Part shown: in pieces, positions 9,758 through 19,068 of the stretch | Numbering within the stretch: position 1 is the stretch's first letter | Layout: every line of letters begins with the position of its first letter | Source: Mesorhizobium sp. B2-7-1 | GTDB lineage: Bacteria > Pseudomonadota > Alphaproteobacteria > Rhizobiales > Rhizobiaceae | DNA: 64,000 nt | NCBI RefSeq assembly: GCF_006440735.1 | Contig: NZ_VFUA01000001.1 | Location: forward strand, 1-64,000 | Reading direction: 5' to 3' | Notes under the pieces: generated by a model | The model's input: the letters and a program-made list of their open reading frames with translations, nothing else | Database searches by the model: none | Told to the model about the DNA's origin: nothing | Position numbers and translations under genes: made by a program

Positions 9758-11289
9758 TCGCAGTTTCCCAGGGCCGGCTTCAGGACCGGCGGCCGCTGTC
9801 GATCATCGACATCGGATCGAACTCGATCCGCCTTGTCGTCTATGAGGGGCTGGCGCGCTCGCCCACGCTGCTGTTCAACGAAAAGATGCTGGCTGGCCTC
9901 GGCCGCGGCATCGTTTCGACGGGCAGGCTCGACCCCGAGGCGGTGACGCGCTCGATGGAGGAATTCCGCCGGTTCCGCGCGCTGTCCGACCAGGCGGGCG
10001 CCGAGCACATGTATGTGCTGGCCACCGCCGCCGCGCGCGAGGCAGGCAACGGTCCTGATTTCATCCATCGCGCCGAGGACGTTCTGAAGACCGAGATCCG
10101 CGTGCTCACCGGTCGTCAGGAAGCCTATTATTCGGCGCTCGGCGTCATATCCGGCTTCCATCCGGCCAACGGCATCGCAGGCGACCTAGGCGGCGGCAGC
10201 CTGGAGCTGATCGACATCAATCGCGAAGCGATCGGCGATGGCATCACGCTGCCGCTCGGCGGCTTGCGCCTGCAGGACATGGCCAGGAACTCGCTTGTCC
10301 AGGCGCAGAAGATCGCGCGCCAGGAGCTGGCGCGGGCAAAGCTGCTCAAAAGCGGACAGGGCAGGGTCTTCTATGCTGTCGGCGGCACCTGGCGAAACCT
10401 CGCCAGGCTGCATATGGAGATGACCAACTACCCGCTCGGCGTCATGCATCACTATGAGATTTCAGCCGACAGCGCGCAGGCTTTCCTGAAGCAGGTGGCC
10501 AAGGGCGAGGTCGAGAAGGTGAGGGGCATCGAGGGCGTCTCCAAGAACCGCCGCTCGCTGCTGCCCTACGGCGCCGTCGTGCTGCAGGAGATCATGACGG
10601 CAATGCAGCCCTCGAAGATCGTCGTCTCGGCGCAGGGCGTGCGCGAAGGCTTCCTCTATTCGCTGCTCGACGCCGACGAGCAGAAATCCGATCCGCTGAT
10701 CTCGGCGGCCGAGGAACTGGCGCTCTTGCGTTCGCGCTCGGTGCACCACGCGCATGACCTGGTCGAATGGACCGGCAAGGCGTTCAAGGCCTTTGGCATC
10801 GACGAGACGGAAGACGAGGCGCGCTACCGCCATGCCGCCTGCCTGCTCGCCGATATCGGCTGGCGCGCGCATCCCGAATATCGCGGCAGGCAGTCGCTCA
10901 ACATCATCGCGCATGCCTCCTTCATCGGCGTCGACCACCCTGGCCGCGCCTATCTGGCCTTGGCCAACGCCTATCGCCATGACGGCATCTTCAACGACGG
11001 CATCGCGCCCGAGATCAAGGCGCTGGCACCGCCCAGGCTGCTCGAGCGGGCCCGCGTGCTGGCGGCGATGATGCGCGTGGTCTACCTGCTGACCGCGGCA
11101 ATGCCCGGCGTGATGCCTAGGCTCAAATGGGAAAGCCGCGGCAACGGCGCGCTGGCGCTGGTGCTGCCGGCCTCGCTCGCCGATCTTTACGGAGAGCGCC
11201 CGGCTGGCCGCCTGGCACAGCTCGCGCGCATCACCAACCGCCGCCTGGTGCTGGCGGTCGAAGGGGGCCCGAGCGTTTCGGTGAAATAG
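9754..11289 (+). CDS. ppx: Ppx/GppA family exopolyphosphatase
   Basis: A 511-residue phosphatase of the actin-like ASKHA fold that removes phosphate from polyphosphate ends (or from pppGpp). The phosphate-1 motif is [16 protein letters not shown] near residues 16-31, and the second phosphate loop is [13 protein letters not shown] near residue 147. The C-terminal half (from about residue 320) is the helical HD-like extension. The GTG start overlaps the ppk TGA by 4 bases. Length fits the two-domain alphaproteobacterial exopolyphosphatases. Confidence 0.93.
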   Translation: MIAVSQGRLQDRRPLSIIDIGSNSIRLVVYEGLARSPTLLFNEKMLAGLGRGIVSTGRLDPEAVTRSMEEFRRFRALSDQAGAEHMYVLATAAAREAGNGPDFIHRAEDVLKTEIRVLTGRQEAYYSALGVISGFHPANGIAGDLGGGSLELIDINREAIGDGITLPLGGLRLQDMARNSLVQAQKIARQELARAKLLKSGQGRVFYAVGGTWRNLARLHMEMTNYPLGVMHHYEISADSAQAFLKQVAKGEVEKVRGIEGVSKNRRSLLPYGAVVLQEIMTAMQPSKIVVSAQGVREGFLYSLLDADEQKSDPLISAAEELALLRSRSVHHAHDLVEWTGKAFKAFGIDETEDEARYRHAACLLADIGWRAHPEYRGRQSLNIIAHASFIGVDHPGRAYLALANAYRHDGIFNDGIAPEIKALAPPRLLERARVLAAMMRVVYLLTAAMPGVMPRLKWESRGNGALALVLPASLADLYGERPAGRLAQLARITNRRLVLAVEGGPSVSVK

Positions 11290-11297
11290 GGTCGGGC

Positions 11298-11720
11298 TTA
11301 AGTCACTTCGGCACCGATGCCGAAGCCGCGCCCGTCGGCCGACCATGCGCCGGCGCCGGCCATGGCGAGCGCAAGGAAACCGCCGGCAATGGCGATATCC
11401 TTCATCAGCATCTGCTGGTGCAGGAAGGCGAGGCTCGCATCCTCGCCGCCCTGGCCGTAATGGCCGATGAAACCTGCAACCACACAGAAAGCCGCAAGCA
11501 AAAGCGCCACGACCCGCGTCTGGAAACCGACAAGGATCAGAAGCCCGGCAATCAGCTCGAACAGGCCGGTGCCCCAGGCCGCCAAAGTCGGCAGCGGCAC
11601 GCCGAGACCGGTGAAATAGTTGATCGTGCCGCCGATGTTGGTGAGCGCCTGGAAGCCCGACGGCACGAAGAGCGCGGCAAGAAGGAGCCGCGAGACCAGA
11701 AGCAACGCGTTGCGAAACAT
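11298..11720 (-). CDS. DoxX family membrane protein (copy 1)
   Basis: A 140-residue inner-membrane protein of the DoxX family with four hydrophobic segments: near residues 5-25, 45-65, 70-90 and 105-125. I chose the ATG at 11720, which has a strong GGAGGTGG site, over the longer frame to 11825. The C-terminal text KDIAIAGGFLALAMAGAGAWS parallels KNLAITGGFILLASSGAGAYS of the neighbouring copy, so the two arose by duplication. The function of the family in bacteria is mostly unknown; some members act in redox or thiosulfate metabolism. Confidence 0.85.
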   Translation of the reverse strand: MFRNALLLVSRLLLAALFVPSGFQALTNIGGTINYFTGLGVPLPTLAAWGTGLFELIAGLLILVGFQTRVVALLLAAFCVVAGFIGHYGQGGEDASLAFLHQQMLMKDIAIAGGFLALAMAGAGAWSADGRGFGIGAEVT

Positions 11721-11775
11721 GGCCACCTCCCTTGCCGTCAGCCGATGCAGTTTACGCCTGCATTGGAAAACGAAA

Positions 11776-11803
11776 AAGCGGCGCGGAAAATTCCGCGCCG
11801 CTT
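11776..11803 (-). terminator. Terminator between the two DoxX genes
   Basis: A 13-bp GC-rich stem (11776-11788 with 11791-11803) is followed on the minus strand by CTTTTTCG. It lies directly after the stop of the upstream DoxX gene (11829) and before the start of the second one (11720), so the two copies are likely transcribed separately or with reduced read-through. Confidence 0.75.
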
Positions 11804-11828
11804 CAGTTGGGATCTTGGGAGGCAAAGA

Positions 11829-12251
11829 TCAGGCGCGCTTGGCGTCGATCGAATAGGCGCCGGCGCCGGAAGAGGCGAGCAGGATGAAGCCGCCAGTGAT
11901 GGCCAGGTTCTTGAGGAACTGGATCATCTGCATCTGGTCGGCCCAGCCGGTGTGCGCGACCAGCCCGGTGGCGATCGTGAAGATCGCGAGCACCCAGGCG
12001 GCGATGCGGGTCTGGAAGCCTACGAGGATGGCAAGGCCGCCAAGCAGCTCGATCAGGCCGACGACGATAGCGGTGACGGTCGGCGCCGGGAGGCCGAGAG
12101 CGCCAAAATAGCCGGCAGTGCCGGAAATGGCGGTGAGCTTGCCGAAGCCGGAAAGCAGGAAGATGACGGAAAGCAGGATGCGGCCGAGCAGGATCGTGGT
12201 GGAGCTGTTGGACGCTGCGCCGTTGCCGGCGACGGAAGAGTTGATGGACAT
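11829..12251 (-). CDS. DoxX family membrane protein (copy 2)
   Basis: A 140-residue DoxX-type membrane protein. The N-terminal 20 residues are polar (MSINSSVAGNGAASNSS) and precede four hydrophobic segments; the family stretch LGRILLSVIFLLSGFGKL is clear near residues 23-40. It is a tandem paralogue of the 11298-11720 gene. A GGAG site lies before the ATG at 12251. A 7-base direct repeat (TGTTCAC at 12301-12307 and 12334-12340) upstream could mark its promoter. Confidence 0.85.
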   Translation of the reverse strand: MSINSSVAGNGAASNSSTTILLGRILLSVIFLLSGFGKLTAISGTAGYFGALGLPAPTVTAIVVGLIELLGGLAILVGFQTRIAAWVLAIFTIATGLVAHTGWADQMQMIQFLKNLAITGGFILLASSGAGAYSIDAKRA

Positions 12252-12432
12252 GGCGGTTCTCCGAACGGGTTGAATGGTCCGTCAGATAGACGATGAGGAC
12301 TGTTCACCAAAAGCCACCTATGCGGCGACACATTGTTCACAGAACCTATGTCCTACTGTTCTGGGGCGGCGCGAAATTCATGTCGGCGAACTGGGCACGA
12401 GGAGCAAATTGTGCTGCCGCAAAATCCCTGGG

Positions 12433-12608
12433 GCTTCGTCATCCACGGGCGAAGCAAGGAGCGAAGCGACGCGGCGCAGACCCGAGGATCCATTCCGTGA
12501 CTTCAAAGCCGCCGCTGCGGTGCAGATTCTGCTCTGCTGTGCTCATGCCCGAAGTAACGGCATGCATTCCAGGGTCTCCGCGACGGAGATTCGCCCTGGA
12601 ATGACGAC
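12433..12608. repeat. Intergenic palindromic repeat, type A copy 2
   Basis: Second copy of the large imperfect palindrome, starting at CTTCGTCATCC and ending near CTGGAATGACGA. It holds AAGGAGCGAAGCGACGCGG and CAGACCCGAGGATCCATTCC on the left arm and TCCAGGGTCTCCGCGACGG on the right arm. It fills most of the gap between the DoxX promoter region and the fumC 3' end. Confidence 0.7.
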
Positions 12609-12633
12609 CTCGCAGGCCTTCCGGCGTCGAGAC

Positions 12634-14031
12634 CTACCCCGGATGCGTCATGTCCTCGGGGCGCACCAGCCGGTCGTAATCGGCTTCGCTGACCAGCCCG
12701 GTGGCAAGAGCCTCCTCGCGCAAGGTGGTGCCGTTCTTGTGCGCGGTCTTGGCGATCTTGGCGGCGTTGTCGTAGCCGATGGTGGGCGCAAGCGCCGTCA
12801 CCAGCATCAGCGAGCGCTCGAGCGCCGCCTTGATATTATCCTCACGCGCCTCGATGCCGACCACGCAATTGTCGGTGAAGGAGACGGAGGCATCGGCCAG
12901 CAGCTGTACCGACTGCAGGAAGTTGTAGGCCATCAGCGGGTTGTAGACGTTGAGCTCGAAATGGCCTTGGCTGCCGGCGAAGGTGAGCGCTGCATTGTTG
13001 CCGAACACCTGCACGCAAACCTGCGTCAGCGCCTCGCACTGGGTCGGGTTGACCTTGCCCGGCATGATCGATGAGCCCGGCTCGTTCTCCGGCAGCGACA
13101 GCTCGCCGAGACCAGAGCGCGGGCCGGAGCCGAGCAGGCGGATGTCGTTGGCGATCTTGAAGAGGGCCCCAGCCGCCGCGTTGATCGCGCCGTGCGAAAA
13201 GACCATGGAATCGTGCGCGGCGAGCGCCTCGAACTTGTTCGGCGCGGTGACGAAGGCGATGCCGGTGATCGAGGCGATGCGGTCCGCCACCTTTTCCGCG
13301 AAGCCGACCGGCGCGTTGAGGCCGGTGCCGACGGCGGTGCCGCCTTGCGCCAGTTCCTGCAGGCCCGGCAGCGTGAGCTCGATGCGCTTGATCGACGAGG
13401 CGACCTGCGCGGCATAGCCGGAAAATTCCTGGCCAAGGGTCAGCGGCGTGGCGTCTTGCGTGTGGGTGCGGCCGATCTTGATGATGTGGTTGAAGGCACG
13501 CGCCTTGGCGTCGAGCGCCTTGTGCAGATGATGCAGGGCAGGGATCAGATGGTGCACGACCCGCTCGGCGCAGGCGACATGCATGGCCGTCGGATAAGTG
13601 TCGTTGGACGACTGGCTCATATTGACGTGGTCGTTGGGGTGCACCGGCTTCTTCGAGCCCATCACGCCGCCGAGCATCTCGATCGCCCGGTTGGAGATCA
13701 CCTCATTGGCGTTCATGTTGGACTGCGTGCCGGAGCCCGTCTGCCAGACGACCAGCGGGAAATGATCGTTGAGCTTGCCGTCGATGACTTCCTGCGCGGC
13801 GTCGACGATCGCCTTGCCGACGGCGGGATCGAGCCGCTTCATCTCCATGTTGACCTCGGCCGCCGCCCGCTTGACGACCCCCAGCGCGCGCACGATCGAA
13901 GCCGGCTGCTTTTCCCAGCCGATCTTGAAATTGCCCAGCGAACGCTGCGCCTGCGCGCCCCAATAGCGGTCGGCCGCCACCTCGATGGGGCCGAACGTAT
14001 CGGTTTCGGTTCTGGTCTTTTCAGCGCTCAC
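12634..14031 (-). CDS. fumC: Class II fumarate hydratase
   Basis: A 465-residue cytoplasmic TCA-cycle enzyme that interconverts fumarate and malate; homotetramer, iron-independent. The superfamily signature [16 protein letters not shown] is present near residue 320, and the N-terminal [19 protein letters not shown] segment is typical. I chose the GTG at 14031, preceded by CCGGAGATTTCCC, giving the usual 463-467 residue length; the open frame upstream to 14166 lacks family similarity. It stands alone between a type A repeat and the cupin gene. Confidence 0.95.
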   Translation of the reverse strand: MSAEKTRTETDTFGPIEVAADRYWGAQAQRSLGNFKIGWEKQPASIVRALGVVKRAAAEVNMEMKRLDPAVGKAIVDAAQEVIDGKLNDHFPLVVWQTGSGTQSNMNANEVISNRAIEMLGGVMGSKKPVHPNDHVNMSQSSNDTYPTAMHVACAERVVHHLIPALHHLHKALDAKARAFNHIIKIGRTHTQDATPLTLGQEFSGYAAQVASSIKRIELTLPGLQELAQGGTAVGTGLNAPVGFAEKVADRIASITGIAFVTAPNKFEALAAHDSMVFSHGAINAAAGALFKIANDIRLLGSGPRSGLGELSLPENEPGSSIMPGKVNPTQCEALTQVCVQVFGNNAALTFAGSQGHFELNVYNPLMAYNFLQSVQLLADASVSFTDNCVVGIEAREDNIKAALERSLMLVTALAPTIGYDNAAKIAKTAHKNGTTLREEALATGLVSEADYDRLVRPEDMTHPG

Positions 14032-14158
14032 GGGAAATCTCCGGTCTGTCGATTTGGGCAAGGGCGTATCGCGTTGCACAAACGGCATCAAGCGGAGATT
14101 GCGGGCGGGAAAGATGCAAATCGGTTGAAGGCAAGGCCATCTCCCCCACAAGGGGAGA

Positions 14159-14641
14159 TCAGCCAATCATAGGCGGCCCGACAATGTCGATGCCGTTCTC
14201 GGCGCACAGTCTCGTCAGCATCTCGATCATCTCCGGTGTCGGCACCGCCGCCGGCGGCAACTCGGCTCGCTCCGCCGGGCGGCTGGCCTTGCGCACCATC
14301 GTCTCGAAATCCGAACCGCGCGTCACTGTGAGCGTGTGCGCGCCTTCGGCAGACTCGACCCTGTAAGCGTGCGGCAGGCCTTTCGGCGCGAGCACCGTTT
14401 CGCCGGCGCCGGCAATCCGCTCACGCCCGTCGACGACGAAACGTATCCGTCCTTCGAGGATATGAAACACCTCGTCCTCATTGCGGTGCACGTGCAGCGG
14501 CGCGGAATCACCGTAGGGCTGGCGATGTTCGATGACACAGATGCCATCCTCGCCGTCGGCCGACGAAACCTGGATGGCGACGAGCGTGTTGTTGAACCAG
14601 AGGAGCTCCTTGCCTGCGACGGTCGTATTGATCATTGTCAT
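14159..14641 (-). CDS. Cupin domain protein
   Basis: A 160-residue single-domain cupin. Metal-ligand motifs are visible as [17 protein letters not shown] (GX5HXHX3,4EX6G type) and a second motif around [11 protein letters not shown] placed the start at 14641, where AGGAG precedes the ATG by 7 bases. The C-terminal third is predicted helical and may be a family-specific tail. The gene is divergent from a LysR regulator (14747), which may control it. An inverted repeat at 14668-14680 sits about 27 bases before the start. Substrate unknown. Confidence 0.8.
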   Translation of the reverse strand: MTMINTTVAGKELLWFNNTLVAIQVSSADGEDGICVIEHRQPYGDSAPLHVHRNEDEVFHILEGRIRFVVDGRERIAGAGETVLAPKGLPHAYRVESAEGAHTLTVTRGSDFETMVRKASRPAERAELPPAAVPTPEMIEMLTRLCAENGIDIVGPPMIG

Positions 14642-14667
14642 CACTGCTCTCCTTTGTTGAGCGCCGA

Positions 14668-14680
14668 CGAAACGGTTTCG
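14668..14680. promoter_or_regulatory. CGAAAC/GTTTCG palindrome in the cupin-LysR intergenic region
   Basis: CGAAAC (14668-14673) and GTTTCG (14675-14680) form a perfect 6-bp inverted repeat around one base. The arms and spacing resemble operators of LacI-type repressors more than the T-N11-A boxes of LysR proteins. It would lie over the cupin promoter. Confidence 0.4.
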
Positions 14681-14746
14681 ACGGTGACCTAAGCAAGGAC
14701 GAGCCGGTGATGGAAATCGAATGATCGTATAGGGCGGATTGATGCG

Positions 14747-15718
14747 ATGAATTTGAACGCGCTCGACCTCAATCTGGTGCGAGTGCTCGACGCGCTTCTG
14801 CGCGAGAAGAGCGTGACGCGCGCCGGCGAGCAGATCGGCCTCAGCCAGCCGGCGGTGAGTGCGGCGCTCAACCGCCTGCGCCATGCGTTGAACGACCAGC
14901 TCTTCGTGCGGCGCGGCAACGACATGGTGCCGACGCCGCGGGCCGAAAGCCTGGCCGAGCCGGTGCGCGCGGCGCTGCGCGAGATCGAGCGTGCTTTTCA
15001 GCCGGCGACCGATTTCGATCCGGCAAGGCTGGAACGGACCTTCACCCTCATGGGCGCCGATTTCTTCTCCATGCTCCTGATGCCGCCCTTTGCTGCCCGC
15101 ATTGCGGCGGTGGCGCCCGGTATATCGTTCCGCTTCCTCGACAGCGCCATCGGCGACGTCTCGAAACTGCTGCAGGAAGATCGCATTGACCTGGCGCTGG
15201 AGCGCCCGCTGGAGGTCGCGGAGTGGGTCTCGAGCGTGGCGCTGTTCGGCTCACCGTTCGCCATCATCGCGGCGAAGGACAATGGCGCGCTCGGCCAGGC
15301 GGGCATCGTCGAAGGCGAAGAGGTGCCGCTCGAACTCTTCTGCGCGCTGCCGCACGCATTGCGCTCCATCGACGGCTCGATGTCGGGATTCACCGACGAT
15401 GCGCTGGGCAGAATGGGCCGGACGCGCCGCGTCACGCTCGCCTTGCCGCATTTCCAGGCCGTCGCTCTGGCCGTGGCGGGCGGACCGTATCTGGCCGCCG
15501 TCCCGACACAGTTCGCGGTTGCGGCGGCAAAATCCTTGCCGCTCGGTATCTATAGAGCGCCGATCTCGATCCCATCGCCGGCCGTGAGGATGTACTGGCA
15601 CGCGCGCCGCGACGATGAGCCACCGCATTGCTGGATCCGCGAGCAGATACTCGATGAGGTCGGAAAACTCGGGTTCAAGGACTGGGACGACCCCTCGAGC
15701 GCTCACCCGGCGGTATAG
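14747..15718 (+). CDS. LysR family transcriptional regulator
   Basis: A 323-residue regulator. The N-terminal winged HTH (residues 5-65) reads ALDLNLVRVLDALLREKSVTRA and contains the LysR recognition-helix stretch QPAVSAALNRLRHAL. The co-inducer-binding domain occupies residues about 92-300. It resembles the NodD/SyrM-like branch in its opening (MNLNALDLNLVRVLDALL). It is divergent from the cupin gene. The 3' end overlaps the convergent SDR gene by 16 bases. Target and inducer unknown. Confidence 0.88.
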   Translation: MNLNALDLNLVRVLDALLREKSVTRAGEQIGLSQPAVSAALNRLRHALNDQLFVRRGNDMVPTPRAESLAEPVRAALREIERAFQPATDFDPARLERTFTLMGADFFSMLLMPPFAARIAAVAPGISFRFLDSAIGDVSKLLQEDRIDLALERPLEVAEWVSSVALFGSPFAIIAAKDNGALGQAGIVEGEEVPLELFCALPHALRSIDGSMSGFTDDALGRMGRTRRVTLALPHFQAVALAVAGGPYLAAVPTQFAVAAAKSLPLGIYRAPISIPSPAVRMYWHARRDDEPPHCWIREQILDEVGKLGFKDWDDPSSAHPAV

Positions 15719-16485
15719 CCGCCATCCACCGCGAATATGCCGCCGCTGGTCCAGGCGGCCTCGTCGCTGGCGAGATGGACCGCCATGCCCGCAACATCCG
15801 AGGGGCGGCCGATGCGGCCGAGCGGGTAGCTGTGCTCGACATAGGCCTTGAGCTCGGCTTGCGCTTCGGCCGGCAGGTTGACGATCGATTTGCGCCGCAT
15901 GGCGGTGTCGATGGTGCCGGGCGCGATGGCGTTGACGCGGATGCCGCGCGGGCCAAGCTCGAAGGCGAGCGACTTGGTCAGCGAGTTCAGCGCGCCTTTC
16001 GACAGCGAATAGAGGCTCGACGGCCGCTTGGGGATCATCTTGTTGGCGAAGTAGGACGAGATGTTGATGACCGAAGCGCCGGCGCTCAGATGCGGCAGCA
16101 GCCGCTGGGTGAGGAAGAACGCCGCTGTCACGTTGAGCGCGAAGGAATTCTGGAACTGCTCCGCGCTCACCGTCTCGAACGGCACCAGATAGGCGACGCC
16201 CGCGTTGTTGACGAGGATGTCGAGCGGCCGGCCGGATTGCCCGACATGGGAGGCAACCGCATCGACGCCGGCGCTGGTGGCGAGATCGGCCGAGAGCGTT
16301 TCGAGCGAGGCGCTGCCTTTCGCATGCCCCGCTATCGTTTCGCGCGCGGCTTGCAGCTTGGCGGCGTCGCGTCCGACGATCAAAAGGTCGGCGCCTTCGC
16401 GGGCAAAGGCTTCGGCAATCGCCAGGCCGATGCCGTCCGAACCGCCGGTGACCAGCGCCCGCTTGCCTTGAAGTCGCATCGCCAT
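15703..16485 (-). CDS. SDR family oxidoreductase
   Basis: A 260-residue classical short-chain dehydrogenase/reductase. The cofactor motif TGGSDGIGLAIA lies near residues 14-25, NNAGVAY is the structural motif near residue 92, and the catalytic pair is in YSLSK with the Ser in INISSYF. The C-terminal WTSGGIFAVDGGYTAG is typical of the family end. It overlaps the LysR gene tail-to-tail. The usual SDR substrates (alcohols, ketones, acyl carriers) cannot be told apart here. Confidence 0.88.
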   Translation of the reverse strand: MAMRLQGKRALVTGGSDGIGLAIAEAFAREGADLLIVGRDAAKLQAARETIAGHAKGSASLETLSADLATSAGVDAVASHVGQSGRPLDILVNNAGVAYLVPFETVSAEQFQNSFALNVTAAFFLTQRLLPHLSAGASVINISSYFANKMIPKRPSSLYSLSKGALNSLTKSLAFELGPRGIRVNAIAPGTIDTAMRRKSIVNLPAEAQAELKAYVEHSYPLGRIGRPSDVAGMAVHLASDEAAWTSGGIFAVDGGYTAG

Positions 16486-16563
16486 GCTCCTGCAATTGAA
16501 GCGGCAATGCAGCGCCGCACGGCTCAGGCGGTCAAGCCGGGGGCCTATCGCTCGGTATGAACT

Positions 16564-17214
16564 TTATCCGGCGGAGGCCAGCCCGACGGGCGACGGCTGG
16601 CGCAGGGCCAGCCGGCCCGCGACGAAGTCCTTGACCTGGCGCACCGCCTGGTCGCGCGTGACGCTGCCCGGCTGCAGGCCGAGCCTGAGCCACAGACCGT
16701 CGATCAGCGCGGTGACGCCGAGCACGATCTCCTCAGCCAGTTCCGGCGAAGCAAGGCCGCGCAGGCCGGACAAAAGGTTCGAGCGCATGCGCGCGTGGAT
16801 CACCCTCTGGATGCGCGCGAGCTTCTCGTCGCGCGGCACCTCGGCGCAGAGCGACAGCCATGCATGGCAGAGCGGCGGCAGGAACAGGTGCTCCTCGAAA
16901 TTGCCCTCGATCACCGCGTCCAGCCGTTCCATCGGCGTCCGCGCCCGCTGCAGCCGCGCGACCACGGCGTGGCAGAGCACGGCGTTGGCCTCGCGCATGG
17001 CGTGCTCGAACAGCTCCTGCTTGTTGCGGAAATAATGCAGCACGATGCCCTTCGAGGCGCCGGCCTGGGCCGCGACCTTTTCCAGCGTCGCGCCGGCGAT
17101 GCCTTCGCGCTCCAGAACGGCGAAGGCCGCCTGACGCAACTCCTTGCGGCGTATGTCGCTGAGGCGCGTGAGTTTCACTGGATCGATCCATGCATGGCGA
17201 ATCCATGTTGACAT
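16564..17214 (-). CDS. TetR-family repressor, BetI-like
   Basis: A 216-residue TetR regulator. The HTH (residues about 20-65) reads RRKELRQAAFAVLEREG and AAQAGASKGIVLHYFRNKQ. The stretches VIEGNFEEHLF and ALIDGLWLRLGL match the BetI family, which senses choline. The gene is divergent from a choline-type binding protein at 17295, with an operator-like inverted repeat between them, so control of that gene is likely. The start at 17214 is the only in-frame ATG before the HTH. BetI identity is inferred from motifs and context. Confidence 0.82.
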   Translation of the reverse strand: MSTWIRHAWIDPVKLTRLSDIRRKELRQAAFAVLEREGIAGATLEKVAAQAGASKGIVLHYFRNKQELFEHAMREANAVLCHAVVARLQRARTPMERLDAVIEGNFEEHLFLPPLCHAWLSLCAEVPRDEKLARIQRVIHARMRSNLLSGLRGLASPELAEEIVLGVTALIDGLWLRLGLQPGSVTRDQAVRQVKDFVAGRLALRQPSPVGLASAG

Positions 17215-17235
17215 TTTCGTCCGCTCAGATCAACA

Positions 17236-17273
17236 ATTGACCAATGGGACAATAAGTCGACCAAAAGGTCAAT
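17236..17273. promoter_or_regulatory. Likely BetI-type operator
   Basis: ATTGACC (17236-17242) and GGTCAAT (17267-17273) form a perfect outer inverted repeat, with GACC AAAA GGTC (17259-17270) nested at its right end. The sequence lies between the divergent BetI-like gene and choX-like gene. BetI operators are known to be AT-rich palindromes in such positions, so autoregulation and control of choX are plausible. Confidence 0.55.
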
Positions 17274-17294
17274 TTAACGATAAGGGGAACCGGA

Positions 17295-18233
17295 ATGTTG
17301 CGCATGCTTGCGAATGGCGTCTGTGTCGCGGCCCTGATACTGGCTTCCCAGGCGGCCTGGGCCGCCGAGGCCGAGAGCTGTAAAGCGGTTCGCATGGCCG
17401 AGCCCGGCTGGAACGATCTCGCGTTCACCACCGGCGTGGCCAAGGTGCTGCTCCAGGCGCTCGGCTACGAGCCGCAGAGCGAGGTGCTGGGCATCAACGT
17501 CATCTATGAAGGCTTGAAGAACAAAGACCTCGACCTGTTCCTCGGTTACTGGGACCCGGCCATGGTCACCTACTACGAGCCCTACAAGAAGGACGGCTCC
17601 ATCGAGAATGTGCGCGTCAATCTGGTAGGCGCCAAATACACTTTCGCCGTGCCGACCTATGTCTGGGACGCGGGCGTCAAGGACCTGTCGGACCTGCATA
17701 AGTTCGCCGACAAGTTCGGCAAGAAGATGTACGGCATCGAGCCTGGATCCAACCAGCTGATGATGGACGCCATTGCCGATCCGCAATACGGCCTGGACGG
17801 CTGGCAGGTGGTCGAGTCGAGCGAGGCCGGCATGCTTTCGGAGGTCGGCTACGAGATCAAGGAGAAGCAGTTCATCGTCTTCCAGGGCTGGGCGCCGCAT
17901 CCGATGAACACGATGTACGACTTCAAGTACCTGACCGGCGGCGACAAGTTCTTCGGTCCGAATTTCGGCGCCGCCACCGTGACGACGCAGGTGCGCAAGG
18001 GCTATCTGCAGGAATGCCCGAACGTCGCGCAGTTCCTGAAGAACCTCGCCTTCGACATCGACATGGAAAATGTCGGCATGGGCTACCTCATCAATGACGG
18101 CATGAAGCCGGAGGATGGGGCGCTGAAGTCGATCACCCTGCACAAGGATCGGCTCGATGCCTGGCTCGCCGGCGTCACCACCTTCGACGGCAAGCCCGGC
18201 CTTGCCGCGGTCAAGGAAAAGCTCGGACTGTGA
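17295..18233 (+). CDS. choX: Choline/betaine-type ABC transporter substrate-binding protein
   Basis: A 312-residue periplasmic protein with a signal peptide (residues 1-23, cleavage near AWA-AEAE). It belongs to the OpuAC/ProX class. Aromatic residues of the quaternary-amine cage are in place: GWNDL (W39, D41), LGYWDPAM, VPTYVWD and FQGWAPHPMN, the pattern of rhizobial ChoX. The usual choW permease and choV ATPase genes do not follow; an alpha/beta hydrolase gene overlaps the stop instead. The protein must therefore use a transporter encoded elsewhere or have another role. Confidence 0.85.
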   Translation: MLRMLANGVCVAALILASQAAWAAEAESCKAVRMAEPGWNDLAFTTGVAKVLLQALGYEPQSEVLGINVIYEGLKNKDLDLFLGYWDPAMVTYYEPYKKDGSIENVRVNLVGAKYTFAVPTYVWDAGVKDLSDLHKFADKFGKKMYGIEPGSNQLMMDAIADPQYGLDGWQVVESSEAGMLSEVGYEIKEKQFIVFQGWAPHPMNTMYDFKYLTGGDKFFGPNFGAATVTTQVRKGYLQECPNVAQFLKNLAFDIDMENVGMGYLINDGMKPEDGALKSITLHKDRLDAWLAGVTTFDGKPGLAAVKEKLGL

Positions 18234-19066
18234 GGCCGGCGCTATCGGAGCCCAGAGAGCAGGAGGCCGAGCAGGCCGCTTGGGCGGGGCGCAAGCAGAC
18301 CGTCGATGTCGGCGGTCTCGACCTTGCCTATGTCGAGATCGCCGGCTCGGAGCCGCCGCTTGTTCTCGTGCATGGCTTCACCGACACCAGCCGCAGCTTC
18401 TCCTTGCTGGCGCCGCATCTTTCCGGGCGCCGGCTGATCATGCCTGACCTGCGCGGCCATGGCGGCTCGCAGGCGGGCGAAGGCTGCGGCGTTGCCGATT
18501 TCGCCGACGACATTGCCCGGCTGATCCGGCGCCTGCGCCTAGACCGGCCGGTCGTCATCGGGCATTCGCTGGGCGGCATGGTGTCGATCGCGCTGGCCGC
18601 ACAATATCCGGAACTGATCCGCGGGCTGGTGATCGTGGCCAGCACGCTGAAGCCCGATTTCGGATTGGATCACCAGTTGATCGACGGCGTGGCGGCGCTT
18701 CGTGATCCGATCTCGCCGTCCGATCCGTTCTATGACTGGTGGCATGCCTGTCAGCCAAGCGTGCCGCGGGCCTTTCTCGCCGGCCTCGCGAAGGATGCGT
18801 CGGCAATTCCGGCGGCACGCTGGCGCGCTATTCTCGAAGAAGTCCGCCGCACGGATCTGACCGCCGCGGCGCGGTCCGTGCAGGTCCCGACGCTGATCAT
18901 CGCAGGTGGCCGTGATCCGCTTTTTGGCGCTGCTCATCAGCAGTCGATGGCAGGGGCGCTGGCTGGATCGCGTCTGGTATGGGCGCGGGATTGCGGCCAC
19001 AACCCGCATTGGGAAGACCCGGCCTTTGTCGCCGAGACCATCGGCCGGACTTTCGGTGAAGGCTGA
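18230..19066 (+). CDS. Alpha/beta hydrolase
   Basis: A 278-residue alpha/beta-fold hydrolase. The oxyanion HG motif is VLVHGFTDTSRSF near residue 45, the nucleophile elbow is GHSLGG near residue 107, the acid is in IIAGGRDPLFG, and the catalytic His is in CGHNPHWEDP near the C-terminus. It starts at a GTG overlapping the choX stop by 4 bases, so the two are translationally coupled. The coupling suggests an ester or amide related to choline as substrate, but this is only inferred. Confidence 0.82.
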   Translation: MRPALSEPREQEAEQAAWAGRKQTVDVGGLDLAYVEIAGSEPPLVLVHGFTDTSRSFSLLAPHLSGRRLIMPDLRGHGGSQAGEGCGVADFADDIARLIRRLRLDRPVVIGHSLGGMVSIALAAQYPELIRGLVIVASTLKPDFGLDHQLIDGVAALRDPISPSDPFYDWWHACQPSVPRAFLAGLAKDASAIPAARWRAILEEVRRTDLTAAARSVQVPTLIIAGGRDPLFGAAHQQSMAGALAGSRLVWARDCGHNPHWEDPAFVAETIGRTFGEG

Positions 19067-19068
19067 AC

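Noticed and set aside
13192..14172. 326-residue open frame on the plus strand opposite fumC
   Set aside because: Antisense shadow of a GC-rich gene; Arg/Asp/Gly-rich text without domains.
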